From NCBI GenBank assembly GCA_035556195.1, contig DATMFK010000039.1, positions 1 through 64,000 of the forward strand: a stretch of DNA of 64,000 nucleotides. Reading direction: 5' to 3'. Both the position numbers and the translations under genes were made by a program. This DNA comes from G016756615 sp035556195. Its GTDB lineage: Bacteria > Pseudomonadota > Alphaproteobacteria > Rhizobiales > Rhizobiaceae. The notes under the pieces were generated by a model. It was not told where the DNA came from. It saw only the letters and a list, made by a program, of their open reading frames with translations, and did not search any database. Of this stretch, positions 1 through 8,950 are shown one piece after another (positions within the stretch are counted from its first letter, which is position 1; each line of letters opens with the position of its first letter).

Positions 1-145
1 TATGAACGGCGCGCCGGCCTGGCTCGAATTCGATGCCGACGGCACCATCCAGGTCCAGTTCTCCACCGTGCGGCCAGGCACCTACACATGGTCGGTACCG
101 GACCTCGCCGACAAGGGCATGAAGGGCACGATCACGATCAAGTAA
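1..145 (+). CDS. C-terminal end of an unidentified protein (5' truncated by window edge)
   Basis: An open frame enters from the left edge and ends at a TAA at 143-145. The visible 47 residues start at base 2 and are rich in Gly, Thr, Asp and aromatic residues, with alternating short strands (for example WLEFDADGTIQVQF). This resembles the last beta-strands of an Ig-like or cadherin-like domain in a secreted protein, but that is only an impression. The true start lies outside the window and the function is unknown. Confidence 0.5.
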   Translation, partial: MNGAPAWLEFDADGTIQVQFSTVRPGTYTWSVPDLADKGMKGTITIK

Positions 146-240
146 TTGGTTAGCCCAAGCGGGACACGGCTCTCCGGGGCGGGATTCGCTACTCAGCGAG
201 TCCTCGCTGTGTCCGTCAGATAGTGAATAGGAGGGGGGAA

Positions 241-1185
241 ATGGTTCGTTGGACACCTGCCATTTTACAGGTTTCTTTATCTCTGATGGCCGCAGACGCC
301 TTTTTTTTCGGGTCGGTGACAGCACGCGCCGCTGACGCCAGTGCGCAGTTTGAGGTGGACGATCTGGATCCGGACGAGTCCGAAGTGGATACCGAGAACA
401 TCTTCGGTTTTACCGATGGCACCGACGTCAACGAACAAGGAGAGCGGGAGGTCTCGCTCACTGGGTTTGGTGGATTTGTGAGGCAGAAAGAGGAGGAAGC
501 AGACCCCTCGCGATATCGGGCATGGGAAGCTGAAGCCGAGTTCGAGTACGGCATAACCAACAATCTCACGCTCGGGTTTGGGGCAGCATTCTCCTATCAC
601 AGCATCGAGAACGTAGAGGATATGGATGACGTTAACGGCGGTGGCTTCAATGGGCTGTCGGCCGAGATGAAGTACCGCATCCTCAGCAGAGAGAACTCCC
701 CGGTCGGCCTCGCGTTTTCGATTGAGCCCGAGTGGACTCGCTTTGAAGATGATTCGGGTGAACGCGCCGACGGATTCGAGCTGAACACGAACCTTATGCT
801 GGACCGCGAACTTGTCGCCGAAAAACTGTACGGTGCGATCAATTTTCGCTACGCACCGGAATGGACGGATGGCGACGACGGCACGGAGAAGGAGTCGGCT
901 CTCGAAGCCTCCGGTGCCCTTGCTTGGCAGGTTACACCGGGCTTCTTTCTTGGCGGCGAGTTGCGCTACCTCGCGGGATACGAGGGCCTGACTTTCGACG
1001 AGTTCGAGGGCAGCGCGTTCTATGTCGGTCCGAGCGTCTACGCCCAACTCACCAGAGCCGCGTTTCTCAAGGTGGCATACTCCTATCAAGTCGCCGGCTC
1101 GTCCGACGAATCCCCCGGCGATAGTCTCGATCTGGTCGGACACGATCGCCAGCAATTTCTGCTCAAGTTCGGGGTCGAGTTCTAG
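241..1185 (+). CDS. Putative outer-membrane beta-barrel protein
   Basis: The protein has 314 residues. ATG 241 is preferred over a GTG at 223 because an AGGAGGGGGG purine tract at 229-238 lies just upstream. The N-terminus has a hydrophobic stretch ending in an AxA-like cleavage site (TARAADA), so export is likely. The mature part is acidic and shows alternating aromatic/polar strands with turns (EYGITNNLTLGFGAAFSY, FFLGGELRYLAGY) and ends in a C-terminal Phe, typical of outer-membrane barrels. It precedes a two-component system, though a link to it is not shown. The substrate is unknown. Confidence 0.6.
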   Translation: MVRWTPAILQVSLSLMAADAFFFGSVTARAADASAQFEVDDLDPDESEVDTENIFGFTDGTDVNEQGEREVSLTGFGGFVRQKEEEADPSRYRAWEAEAEFEYGITNNLTLGFGAAFSYHSIENVEDMDDVNGGGFNGLSAEMKYRILSRENSPVGLAFSIEPEWTRFEDDSGERADGFELNTNLMLDRELVAEKLYGAINFRYAPEWTDGDDGTEKESALEASGALAWQVTPGFFLGGELRYLAGYEGLTFDEFEGSAFYVGPSVYAQLTRAAFLKVAYSYQVAGSSDESPGDSLDLVGHDRQQFLLKFGVEF

Positions 1186-1337
1186 GTGGAAGCACGATCC
1201 TTCAGTTCGCGTTGTCGAATTTGAAACCTTGCTGGCAAGGTGTAATCATGGAGCGATCGGGCGAGGCCAGAAGAGCCTGCGGAGGAATAGCCCTTGCTGA
1301 TGTGCGCAGCGGGGTCGGGTAGTTGCAGGGGGAGGAG

Positions 1338-2894
1338 ATGGCCGACATCGCAGTTGCGCGCCCCGGCGCCGAAGGGAGTGGCCGTACAGTTACCCTTGTC
1401 AGAGACGCCGGGAATGTCCGCCAAACTGGATCCCAGGCTGAATATCGGTGGTTGTGGTACAGAAAATCATTGCGCGCGCAAATCCTGACGGCGTTTGTTC
1501 TCGCGAATTTGCTGGCAGGCACAGTAGCGGCCATAGTCACCGTGTATGACGCACGAGAAGCTGCCCAGATTGAAATCGAAGCCTCTATGCGCCTGGCGGA
1601 AGGCTTTGTTCGGGAGGCCGTCGAGCGTACCAGAGCTGATACGACCGGGACAGCTCTTCTCCACAGGCTCGCCCTTCAGGTTGGCGACCTCCGACACGTT
1701 CGCATCCTCGTCACAGACGCCGGGGGAGCAATGACGTCATTACTTCCCCCGGCATTGAGGGGAGACGCGGTTGGGGAGGCTGCCATGGCCCCGAACTGGT
1801 TCGCGGCGTTGGTGGATGTTCCGGACATTCGGCGAGAATTGAAGATCGGGGTGGATGGCCGCCAAGTCGGTTCGGTCATTCTCATCGGCCACGCCGACGA
1901 TGAGATTGCGGAGGTTTGGAAGGACAGCAAGGGTTTGATATTCGTCGCGATCATTCTCAATCTTGGAATTGTCGCGATACTCTATTGGGCTCTCGGCCGG
2001 GTGCTGCAACCACTTGCCAGCTTGGCGATGGGACTGGGCGAGCTCGAGCGAGGCCAGTTTCGTCACCGCTTGTCCAGGCCGCAGGTTCAGGAACTGGCGG
2101 ACATCGGCGATCGCTTCGACGCCCTGGCCGACAGCCTCGAAAGCGCGAGGTCAGATAACCGACAACTCACGCACCGATTGATAACAGTTCAGGACGACGA
2201 ACGCCGGCAGATCGCCACGGAACTTCACGACGAATTTGGGCCATGCCTCTTCGGCATAAAGGCGAACGTAGCTTCGTTTGAAACCTTCGCGCGTGAGCTT
2301 CCGGCCAGCAAGCGTGCTCAAATGCGCGAGAGAATCGACACGCTGAGCGAGATCACCGATAAGATCCAGCTGTTGAACCGTCGGCTCCTTAGCCGGATTC
2401 GGCCCATGGCGCTCGGCCATGTTCCTCTCACGCAACTGGTCTACGGTTTGGTCGCGGATTTCGAGCGCTTGAACCCCGCTGCCAGCATCGCGCTCGACAT
2501 GGGTCAGCTTGCCCATAGTTACGGAGATTCTATTGATCTCACGATCTATCGCTGTTTGCAGGAGGGCATCACCAACGCCGAACGGCATGCTGGCGCAACC
2601 TTCATAGCGATTGAATTGAAGGAGAAGAAAGCCCGGTACGCGGGTTCACGCCCGAGCGACGAGGCTCTGTCAACCCTCGAAATATCGATCCGCGACGATG
2701 GTCGCGGGATGGCTGCGGGAACGCCGAGAGGCTTCGGATTGACGGGCATGGACGAGCGGCTGCGTGCGCTAGGCGGCACATTGACGATATCAGGACAAGA
2801 GCAGGCGGGTACGCGTCTCCATGTGGTTATCCCACTCGACGATGCGAGGGCTTCTCTCGACGGGACCAGTCCTCACACAGGTCAGCGACCATGA
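1338..2894 (+). CDS. Membrane sensor histidine kinase, NarX/DegS (HisKA_3) type
   Basis: ATG 1338 follows a strong GGAGGAG site. The 518-residue protein has a transmembrane segment at about 45-68, a periplasmic sensor of about 130 residues, a second transmembrane segment at about 200-220 and a HAMP linker. The HisKA_3 dimerisation helix carries the phospho-accepting His297 (RRQIATELHDEFG). The ATPase domain shows an N box (ITNAERHAG), DDGRGM and GFGLTGMDERL. It should autophosphorylate and pass phosphate to the response regulator whose start overlaps its stop by four bases. The periplasmic sensor has no recognised domain, so the stimulus is unknown. Confidence 0.9.
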   Translation: MADIAVARPGAEGSGRTVTLVRDAGNVRQTGSQAEYRWLWYRKSLRAQILTAFVLANLLAGTVAAIVTVYDAREAAQIEIEASMRLAEGFVREAVERTRADTTGTALLHRLALQVGDLRHVRILVTDAGGAMTSLLPPALRGDAVGEAAMAPNWFAALVDVPDIRRELKIGVDGRQVGSVILIGHADDEIAEVWKDSKGLIFVAIILNLGIVAILYWALGRVLQPLASLAMGLGELERGQFRHRLSRPQVQELADIGDRFDALADSLESARSDNRQLTHRLITVQDDERRQIATELHDEFGPCLFGIKANVASFETFARELPASKRAQMRERIDTLSEITDKIQLLNRRLLSRIRPMALGHVPLTQLVYGLVADFERLNPAASIALDMGQLAHSYGDSIDLTIYRCLQEGITNAERHAGATFIAIELKEKKARYAGSRPSDEALSTLEISIRDDGRGMAAGTPRGFGLTGMDERLRALGGTLTISGQEQAGTRLHVVIPLDDARASLDGTSPHTGQRP

Positions 2895-3574
2895 CACGGG
2901 TTCTGATCATCGATGACCATCCGATCGTGTTGCAGGGGTGCCGGCGGGTGCTGCAGGACGCTGGCGTGGCGGAGATTCTGGAGGCTAGCAGCGCGGTTAC
3001 CGGTTACCGCATCTTTCGTCGCGGTAACCCGGAAGTCGTCATTGTCGACCTGGCCTTGCAGGGCAATCGGCTTGGTGGCCTCGACCTCCTCCGACGCATG
3101 CGCCGTCATAACAGCCGGGTCCCCATCCTTGTCCTCAGCATGCACAGCGATCCCTTCATCGTCGGTCGCGCGCTGGGGGCTGGTGCCACCGGATATGTGC
3201 TCAAGGAGTCAGGTCCCGCGGATTTCCTCGAAGCATTTCGCACCGTGCGCGTTGGTCGGCCATATCTGAATCACGAGATCGCCGTTCAGGTGGCCATGCT
3301 CGGGACGCGGCGCAACACAGGACCGCTGAGCGAGCTTTCACCAAGAGAACTTCAGGCGCTTACCTTGCTTGCCGAAGGCAAGCCATACAACGAGATCGCA
3401 CGTGATCTGGGGGTGAGCTACAAGACTGTCGCAAACACAATCTCTCAGCTCAAAGGCAAACTCGGCGCGCGCAACCTTCCGGAGTTGATCCGAATGGCGG
3501 TTCAATTCCTCTCGGCTGAACCTGGACAACATCAATTGGCCGGCGGCCGCAGGCCCGCTGCATTGTCCGACTGA
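2891..3574 (+). CDS. LuxR/NarL-family response regulator
   Basis: The 227-residue protein has an N-terminal receiver domain with the acidic pair in VLIIDDH, phospho-acceptor Asp53 (VVIVDLAL) and the conserved Lys of YVLKES. A C-terminal LuxR-type helix-turn-helix follows (LSPRELQALTLLAEGKPYNE, then VSYKTVANTISQLKGKL). Its ATG overlaps the histidine kinase stop, so the two are translationally coupled and almost certainly form a cognate pair. Targets are not apparent; the upstream outer-membrane-like gene is one candidate. Confidence 0.92.
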   Translation: MTRVLIIDDHPIVLQGCRRVLQDAGVAEILEASSAVTGYRIFRRGNPEVVIVDLALQGNRLGGLDLLRRMRRHNSRVPILVLSMHSDPFIVGRALGAGATGYVLKESGPADFLEAFRTVRVGRPYLNHEIAVQVAMLGTRRNTGPLSELSPRELQALTLLAEGKPYNEIARDLGVSYKTVANTISQLKGKLGARNLPELIRMAVQFLSAEPGQHQLAGGRRPAALSD

Positions 3575-3771
3575 TTGATGGCTTTGCGGGCCCGAAGACA
3601 CGATCGGCTGTCACAGTGCGAAGGTTAGACGTGCCGTGCCGAGCGGATCGGCGCAACGCTTGTCCACCGGTAGCCAGGACGGCAGAGCATGCGGGCGGAG
3701 AGGCGCTTCGATTGAGGCCGCATCAACGACCGCATGACCGCCCCTGGAAACAGGCTTTCCTGTCGTGAGTT

Positions 3772-4281
3772 TCATTCCTGCCTGCGCCGGGCGAAGAACT
3801 CGACCTGCGGCGTCCAGCCGTCGCCGTCCCGCCGTTCGCCGATCCAATGGAAGCTGTCTGGCGTGATCTCGGTGAAGCGCCAGCGCAGGATCGTTCCGGA
3901 GGAGTCGGTGCCTTCCTGCACGATGTTCTTGCCGACGGCCTTGCCGAGCTGAAGCAAATGCCTCTGGCCGATCGGGTCGACCCAGATGATGTGCCAGGCG
4001 TCGAGGCCCGGATCATAGACGCGCAAGGTGGTGCCGCACAGCGGAGGCGTCTGACCCTGCTCGCCGGGAATGTACCAGACGTCCTGAATGGCTCGGCCTC
4101 CCAGAATCCAGCCGAAATGGATTTCTCCTCGGCTCTTTCGGATATTTCCTGGCGCGAGGTGACGCGCGGCATCCATCTCCCAGCTTCCGATGAGCCAGCC
4201 ATAAAGGTTCGCATTGCCGGCGTGGTCCGGGGCCGGGGCGTCGGCATGCAGTGCTGCGGGGAAGGAACCAAAGATCGTCAT
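3772..4281 (-). CDS. Conserved hypothetical protein, DUF1579-like
   Basis: The 169-residue protein starts at an ATG with a GAGGA site seven bases upstream. The motifs YGWLIGSWEMDA, GGRAIQDVW and TTLRVYDPGLDAWHIIWVDP resemble the lipocalin-like DUF1579 family, small cytoplasmic beta-barrels of unknown function. There is no signal peptide or membrane segment. It diverges from the AraC-family regulator across an 83-bp gap, so that regulator might control it. Function is not assigned. Confidence 0.7.
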   Translation of the reverse strand: MTIFGSFPAALHADAPAPDHAGNANLYGWLIGSWEMDAARHLAPGNIRKSRGEIHFGWILGGRAIQDVWYIPGEQGQTPPLCGTTLRVYDPGLDAWHIIWVDPIGQRHLLQLGKAVGKNIVQEGTDSSGTILRWRFTEITPDSFHWIGERRDGDGWTPQVEFFARRRQE

Positions 4282-4364
4282 TGCAATGTCCTCTTGTCAG
4301 CAGACATCGCTGCAGTACGCCCGGCCGCCTTCTGCCGCTTGGGAAAAATTGCTATCCTTCCCGC

Positions 4365-5189
4365 ATGACGGCGACAGCGTCGAGCATTGCTTCCGGTCCT
4401 GGCTGGGAACTCTTTGATGTGATTTGCACGGCCGGCGTGGAAGATCGGCCGTTCGAAGAGCAGCACCCGCAATTCTGCGTCGCGGTCGTGACCAGCGGGA
4501 CTTTCCGGTATGACACGTCTGTGGGCTCGGCACTCATGGCCCCGGGCATGCTTCTTCTCGGTAATCCAGGCTCGTGCTTCAAATGCGGCCATGATCATTC
4601 GCGCGGCGACCGCTGCCTGTCGTTCCATTTTTCGCCGGATTATTTCGAGCGCGTCGTGGCGAGTATAGACGGGGCCACGCGTCTTGCCTTCGAAACGCCT
4701 CGCTTGCCGCTTCTGGAGAGGCTGGCGTCCTTGCTGGCCAGCCTGGAGGCAGCGAGAGATGCGGGCGAGCCGTGGGCGTTCGAGGAGCTTGGGCTGCGCA
4801 TCGCGGGTGCGGCAGTGCTTGGTGTTCGCGGACTGCCAGATGCGCCCCAGCCGCCAAGCCGAAGGGACGAAAAGCGTGTCAGCGATGCGGTGCGCCACAT
4901 CGAGACCCATGCCGAAGCCGCTTTGTCGCTGACGGAACTCGCCGAGTGGACGGCGACGAGCCCCTACCATTTCCTGCGAAGTTTCAGGCAGGTGACAGGG
5001 ATGACGCCCTATCAGTATCTGCTGAGAACAAGGCTGCACCGGGCGGCCGTGCGCCTGCGCACTGGCGACGAACCCATATCGAGGATTGCCTTCGACGCGG
5101 GATTCAACGACCTGTCGACCTTCAACCGGCGTTTCCGCCTCGTCATGGGCCGGACGCCGAGCGCCTACCGCTCGGGGCAAGTGAACTGA
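4365..5189 (+). CDS. AraC-family transcriptional regulator
   Basis: ATG 4365 gives 274 residues; the frame stays open upstream but that part overlaps the divergent gene. The N-terminal half is a cupin-like effector domain (HPQFCVAVVTSGTFRY, CLSFHFSPDYFE). The C-terminal 100 residues hold the two AraC helix-turn-helix motifs (ALSLTELAEWTATSPYHFLR and EPISRIAFDAGFNDLSTFNR) and end in the typical GRTPSAYR. It probably controls the adjacent VOC gene and/or the divergent DUF1579-like gene. Confidence 0.88.
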   Translation: MTATASSIASGPGWELFDVICTAGVEDRPFEEQHPQFCVAVVTSGTFRYDTSVGSALMAPGMLLLGNPGSCFKCGHDHSRGDRCLSFHFSPDYFERVVASIDGATRLAFETPRLPLLERLASLLASLEAARDAGEPWAFEELGLRIAGAAVLGVRGLPDAPQPPSRRDEKRVSDAVRHIETHAEAALSLTELAEWTATSPYHFLRSFRQVTGMTPYQYLLRTRLHRAAVRLRTGDEPISRIAFDAGFNDLSTFNRRFRLVMGRTPSAYRSGQVN

Positions 5190-5229
5190 CGCTCCGCTTT
5201 CCATTGTTTGTAGCACTTGGAGATTGTCA

Positions 5230-5586
5230 ATGAAGGTAAAACGGATCGTCGCGAACATTGAGGCCCGCGACATCCCTGCGGCGCGGCGCTTCTATCACGA
5301 CGTGCTGGGGCTCGATCCGATCATGGATCACGGCTGGATCGTCACTTACGGTTCGGGCGAACAGGCTCGCGCACAGATCAGCTTTGCCACGCAGGGTGGC
5401 GCAGGGACGCCGGTACCCGACCTCTCGATCGAGGTGGACGACCTCGACGCGGCGCTGGCGGGCGTTGAACGGGCAGGTTTTCCCATCGAGTACGGGCCGG
5501 CCGACGAAGAGTGGGGTGTCAGGAGGTTCTTCGTGCGTGACCCCTTCGGAAAGCTCGTGAATATCCTTGTCCACAAGGGCGCGTAA
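5230..5586 (+). CDS. VOC-family (glyoxalase/bleomycin resistance-like) protein
   Basis: The 118-residue protein is a single vicinal-oxygen-chelate module: IEARDIPAARRFYHDVLGL at the N-terminus and RRFFVRDPFGKLVNIL at the C-terminus. VOC proteins bind metals or sequester drugs, or act as lyases or dioxygenases; the substrate cannot be read from sequence. ATG 5230 is chosen over an in-frame TTG two codons upstream. It lies 40 bases downstream of the AraC regulator on the same strand and may be co-transcribed with it. Confidence 0.8.
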   Translation: MKVKRIVANIEARDIPAARRFYHDVLGLDPIMDHGWIVTYGSGEQARAQISFATQGGAGTPVPDLSIEVDDLDAALAGVERAGFPIEYGPADEEWGVRRFFVRDPFGKLVNILVHKGA

Positions 5587-5748
5587 GGTCGGCCGCTCCG
5601 CGGCTGATGGCCGTTGCCGGGCAACGTCTGCGTGCAAGAATGACGCCGCCGTGGCGCGGCCTTTTGCCACCCGATGCTATCTCACTGGCATTAAAAAGGA
5701 AATTGCGCTGAGAAATCGTTCTTCTCCGCAGAAATACGACCTCCCGGA

Positions 5749-5776
5749 TTGGAGTAGGGCGAAGCTTTCCTATATA
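5749..5776 (+). promoter_or_regulatory. Candidate sigma70 promoter of gyrA
   Basis: TTGGAG at 5749-5754 and TATATA at 5771-5776 are separated by 16 bp and lie 37 bp upstream of the gyrA start codon in an otherwise gene-free stretch. The assignment rests on consensus match and position only. Confidence 0.5.
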
Positions 5777-5812
5777 AGAGGTCAGTGATTCCCAATCTGA
5801 TCGTGATCCAAT

Positions 5813-8599
5813 TTGACTGACCAGAAGACACCGCGCGGGCCTGATGGTGGCCCGACAGGCATTGAGCCCATTTCCATCATCGAGGAGATGCAGCGTTCCT
5901 ATCTCGATTACGCGATGAGCGTGATCGTCAGTCGAGCGCTCCCCGACGTGCGCGACGGCCTGAAGCCTGTCCATCGGCGCATCCTCTACGCTTCGCACGA
6001 GAGCGGTTATCACTGGAACCGCAAATATGTGAAGTCGGCGCGTCCGGTCGCCGACGTGATGGGTAAGTACCACCCGCATGGCGACGCGTCGATCTACGAC
6101 GCCTTGGTGCGCATGGCCCAGGATTGGTCGATGCGCTCTCCCCTCATCGACGGCCAGGGCAATTTCGGCTCGATCGACGGCGATCCGCCGGCCGCCATGC
6201 GTTACACCGAGGCCCGGCTGACCAAGGTCGCGCACGAGTTGCTCGAGGATATCGACAAGGACACGGTCGATTTCCAGCCCAACTACGACGCCACGGTCGA
6301 AGAGCCGAAGGTGCTGCCGGCACGCTTCCCGAACCTGCTCGTCAACGGTTCGGGCGGTATCGCGGTCGGCATGGCTACGAATATTCCGCCGCACAACCTC
6401 TCCGAGGTGGTCAACGGCACCATCGCGCTGATCGACAATCCCGCCATGGACCTCCCGTCGCTGATGGAGATCATTCCAGGTCCTGATTTTCCAACAGGCG
6501 GTCTGATCCTCGGAAGGTCTGGAATCTATAGCGCCTATTCGACGGGGCGCGGTTCCATCGTCATGCGCGGGAAGGTGCATGTCGAGGAGATCCGGAACGA
6601 TCGGGAGGCGATCGTCGTCACCGAGGTTCCCTATCAAGTCAACAAGGCGTCGATGATCGAGAAGATGGCCGAGCTCGTGCGCGACAAGCGCATCGAGGGT
6701 ATCTCCGACATCCGGGACGAAAGCGACCGGCAGGGCTATCGTGTCGTCATCGAGCTCAAGCGCGACGCAGTCGCTGACGTGGTGCTGAACCAGCTCTACC
6801 GTTACACGCCGTTGCAGACCTCCTTCGGCGCCAATGTGGTGGCGCTCAATGGCGGCAAGCCCGAACTGCTGACGCTGATCGACATGCTGAAGGCGTTCAT
6901 CGCCTTCCGCGAGGAGGTTGTCAGCCGCCGCACGAAGTACCTGCTCCGAAAGGCGCGCGATCGTGCTCATATCCTGGTCGGTCTGGCGATTGCGGTCGCC
7001 AATATCGACGAGATCATCCGCACCATCCGCAACGCCCCGAACCCGCAAGCGGCGCGCGATCAGTTGATGGAGCGGCGCTGGCCGGCGGGTGACGTCGAGG
7101 CGCTGATCCTGCTCATCGATGATCCGCGCCATCGCATCAACGAGGACGGCACTTACAATCTCTCCGAAGAGCAGGCCCGCGCCATCCTGGCCCTGCAGCT
7201 CTCGCGCCTCACTGCGCTCGGTCGCGAGGAAATCGCCGACGAGCTGAACGCCATCGGAGCCGAGATCACCGATTATCTCGACATTCTCGGCTCACGGGCT
7301 CGGATCCAGCAGATCATCAAGGACGAACTCGTCGCCCTGCGCGACGAGTTCGGCACGCCGCGCCGTACGGAGATCACCGACGCCGGCGCCGAGATGGAAG
7401 ACGAGGACCTCATCCAGCGTGAGGATATGGTCGTCACGGTCACGCATGAAGGATACATCAAGCGCGTTCCGCTTTCTGTCTACAGGACCCAGAACCGCGG
7501 TGGCAAAGGCAAGACGGGCATGTCCACCAAGGACACTGATTTCGTCACCCGCCTGTTCGTCGCCAACACCCACACGCCGATCCTGTTCTTCTCCTCGCGC
7601 GGTATCGTGTACAAGGAAAAAGTGTGGCGGCTGCCTATCGGCACCCCGCAATCGCGCGGCAAGGCGCTCATCAACCTGTTGCCGATCGAGAACGGCGACC
7701 GCATCACGGCCATCCTCCCACTGCCGGAAGACGAAGGGCAGTGGAGCGAGCTGGACGTCATGTTCGCGACGACGCGAGGCACTGTCCGCCGGAACAAGCT
7801 TTCGGATTTCGTGCAGGTGAACCGCAACGGCAAGATCGCCATGAAATTCGAAGAGGCTGGGGATGCTATCCTCGACGTGGAGACCTGTACGGAAGGCGAC
7901 GACGTCCTGTTGACCGCCGATTCCGGCCAGTGCATCCGTTTCCCCGTCAGCGACGTCCGTGTTTTCAAAGGACGGGATTCCCTGGGCGTCCGCGGCATCT
8001 CGATGAACGAGGGCGATCGGGTGATCTCCATGGCGATCCTCGAGCATGTCGATGCGACGCCAGCCGAGCGCGCCGCCTATTTGAGGCAGGCGGTCGCGGA
8101 ACGGAAGATGTCCGGAGCCGACGAAGAGGAGATCGCGCTCACCAACGAGGATGTCGGAGAGGAGACGACTCTACCGCAAGAACGCTACGAGTTCCTGAGG
8201 CAGCACGAGCAGATGGTGCTTACGGTCAGCGAATTTGGCTATGGCAAGCGCTCGTCGTCTTACGACTTCCGTCTCACGGGGCGGGGCGGCAAGGGTATCC
8301 GCGCAACCGATGTTTCCAAGACCGATGAGATTGGTCGGCTGGTCGCGACGTTCCCAGTCGGTTCCGAAGACCAGCTCATGCTGGTCTCGAACGGCGGTCA
8401 AGTGATCCGAGTCCCCGTCGCCGGCATACGCATCGCAAGCCGCGCCACCAAGGGCGTCACGATCTTCAACACGGCCGAAGGCGAGAAGGTCGTGTCCGTC
8501 GAGAGGATTTCCGAGCCTCAGGCGGAGGACGAGGCCGGAAACGGTGTAGCGGAAGAAACCGGAAACGGTGCGGCGGAAACCGCCGCGGCGGATAAGTAA
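5813..8599 (+). CDS. gyrA: DNA gyrase subunit A
   Basis: The 928-residue protein is the breakage-reunion subunit of gyrase, which introduces negative supercoils with GyrB. The catalytic tyrosine is Tyr131 (AAMRYTEARL). The C-terminal half has the six-bladed beta-pinwheel repeats, including the GyrA-box-like QNRGGKGKTG. The start is a TTG at 5813 with no clear ribosome-binding site, chosen because the protein then begins at the family's usual distance from the conserved YLDYAMSVIVSRALPDVRDG block. The quinolone-resistance region reads HPHGDASIYDALVRMAQ: Ala92 occupies the E. coli Ser83 position, while Asp96 matches E. coli Asp87. Confidence 0.97.
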   Translation: MTDQKTPRGPDGGPTGIEPISIIEEMQRSYLDYAMSVIVSRALPDVRDGLKPVHRRILYASHESGYHWNRKYVKSARPVADVMGKYHPHGDASIYDALVRMAQDWSMRSPLIDGQGNFGSIDGDPPAAMRYTEARLTKVAHELLEDIDKDTVDFQPNYDATVEEPKVLPARFPNLLVNGSGGIAVGMATNIPPHNLSEVVNGTIALIDNPAMDLPSLMEIIPGPDFPTGGLILGRSGIYSAYSTGRGSIVMRGKVHVEEIRNDREAIVVTEVPYQVNKASMIEKMAELVRDKRIEGISDIRDESDRQGYRVVIELKRDAVADVVLNQLYRYTPLQTSFGANVVALNGGKPELLTLIDMLKAFIAFREEVVSRRTKYLLRKARDRAHILVGLAIAVANIDEIIRTIRNAPNPQAARDQLMERRWPAGDVEALILLIDDPRHRINEDGTYNLSEEQARAILALQLSRLTALGREEIADELNAIGAEITDYLDILGSRARIQQIIKDELVALRDEFGTPRRTEITDAGAEMEDEDLIQREDMVVTVTHEGYIKRVPLSVYRTQNRGGKGKTGMSTKDTDFVTRLFVANTHTPILFFSSRGIVYKEKVWRLPIGTPQSRGKALINLLPIENGDRITAILPLPEDEGQWSELDVMFATTRGTVRRNKLSDFVQVNRNGKIAMKFEEAGDAILDVETCTEGDDVLLTADSGQCIRFPVSDVRVFKGRDSLGVRGISMNEGDRVISMAILEHVDATPAERAAYLRQAVAERKMSGADEEEIALTNEDVGEETTLPQERYEFLRQHEQMVLTVSEFGYGKRSSSYDFRLTGRGGKGIRATDVSKTDEIGRLVATFPVGSEDQLMLVSNGGQVIRVPVAGIRIASRATKGVTIFNTAEGEKVVSVERISEPQAEDEAGNGVAEETGNGAAETAAADK

Positions 8600-8606
8600 T
8601 TCCCTG

Positions 8607-8629
8607 GACGGCCGCGCCGCGCGGCCGTC
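8607..8629. terminator. Hairpin between convergent gyrA and small ORF
   Basis: A perfect 10-bp GC-rich stem (GACGGCCGCG / CGCGGCCGTC) with a 3-nt loop starts eight bases after the gyrA stop and lies between two convergent genes. There is only a weak T-rich tail on the plus strand (ATTCTCC), so it may terminate in both directions or simply protect the 3' ends. Confidence 0.6.
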
Positions 8630-8639
8630 ATTCTCCAGA

Positions 8640-8774
8640 TCAGCGAGGCCCGAAGCGGTCGAACTTGGTCTTACGGTCCTCGAAGCGAACCTTCTGCGCT
8701 TCCTGGTGCATGCCGAAAGCTGTCGCGACGAGCATGGCGACTGTCATTGCCGCGGCGAGCATGAAGATCATCAT
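8640..8774 (-). CDS. Small single-pass membrane protein (44 aa)
   Basis: On the minus strand an ATG at 8774 is preceded by an AGGAGA ribosome-binding site, and the frame ends at a TGA at 8640-8642. Residues 2-20 are hydrophobic (MIFMLAAAMTVAMLVATAF) and the rest is a charged tail (VRFEDRKTKFDRFGPR), so it is probably a single-pass membrane microprotein with a cytoplasmic C-terminus. It fills the gap between gyrA and coaD, converging on gyrA. No family is recognised and the function is unknown. Confidence 0.65.
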   Translation of the reverse strand: MMIFMLAAAMTVAMLVATAFGMHQEAQKVRFEDRKTKFDRFGPR

Positions 8775-8950
8775 GGTGTTTTCTCCTGTGCTCCTCAACG
8801 AACACATGGGAATTTTGTTTCATCGTTCAAAGATTGACCTTAGCGCGACGCGTGTGAACTTTCCGTGATCGAGCCGTCCAGTCGTCGTCCATGGCCGCGG
8901 GCCCTAAAGCGATTTGCGTTTGCGTTCCCGGCCCGCTAGAAGCTCCTGCC

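Noticed and set aside
5519..7132. A 537-codon open frame antisense to gyrA
   Set aside because: It mirrors third-position GC bias of gyrA, has no family motifs and no separate promoter or ribosome-binding site; gyrA is certain.
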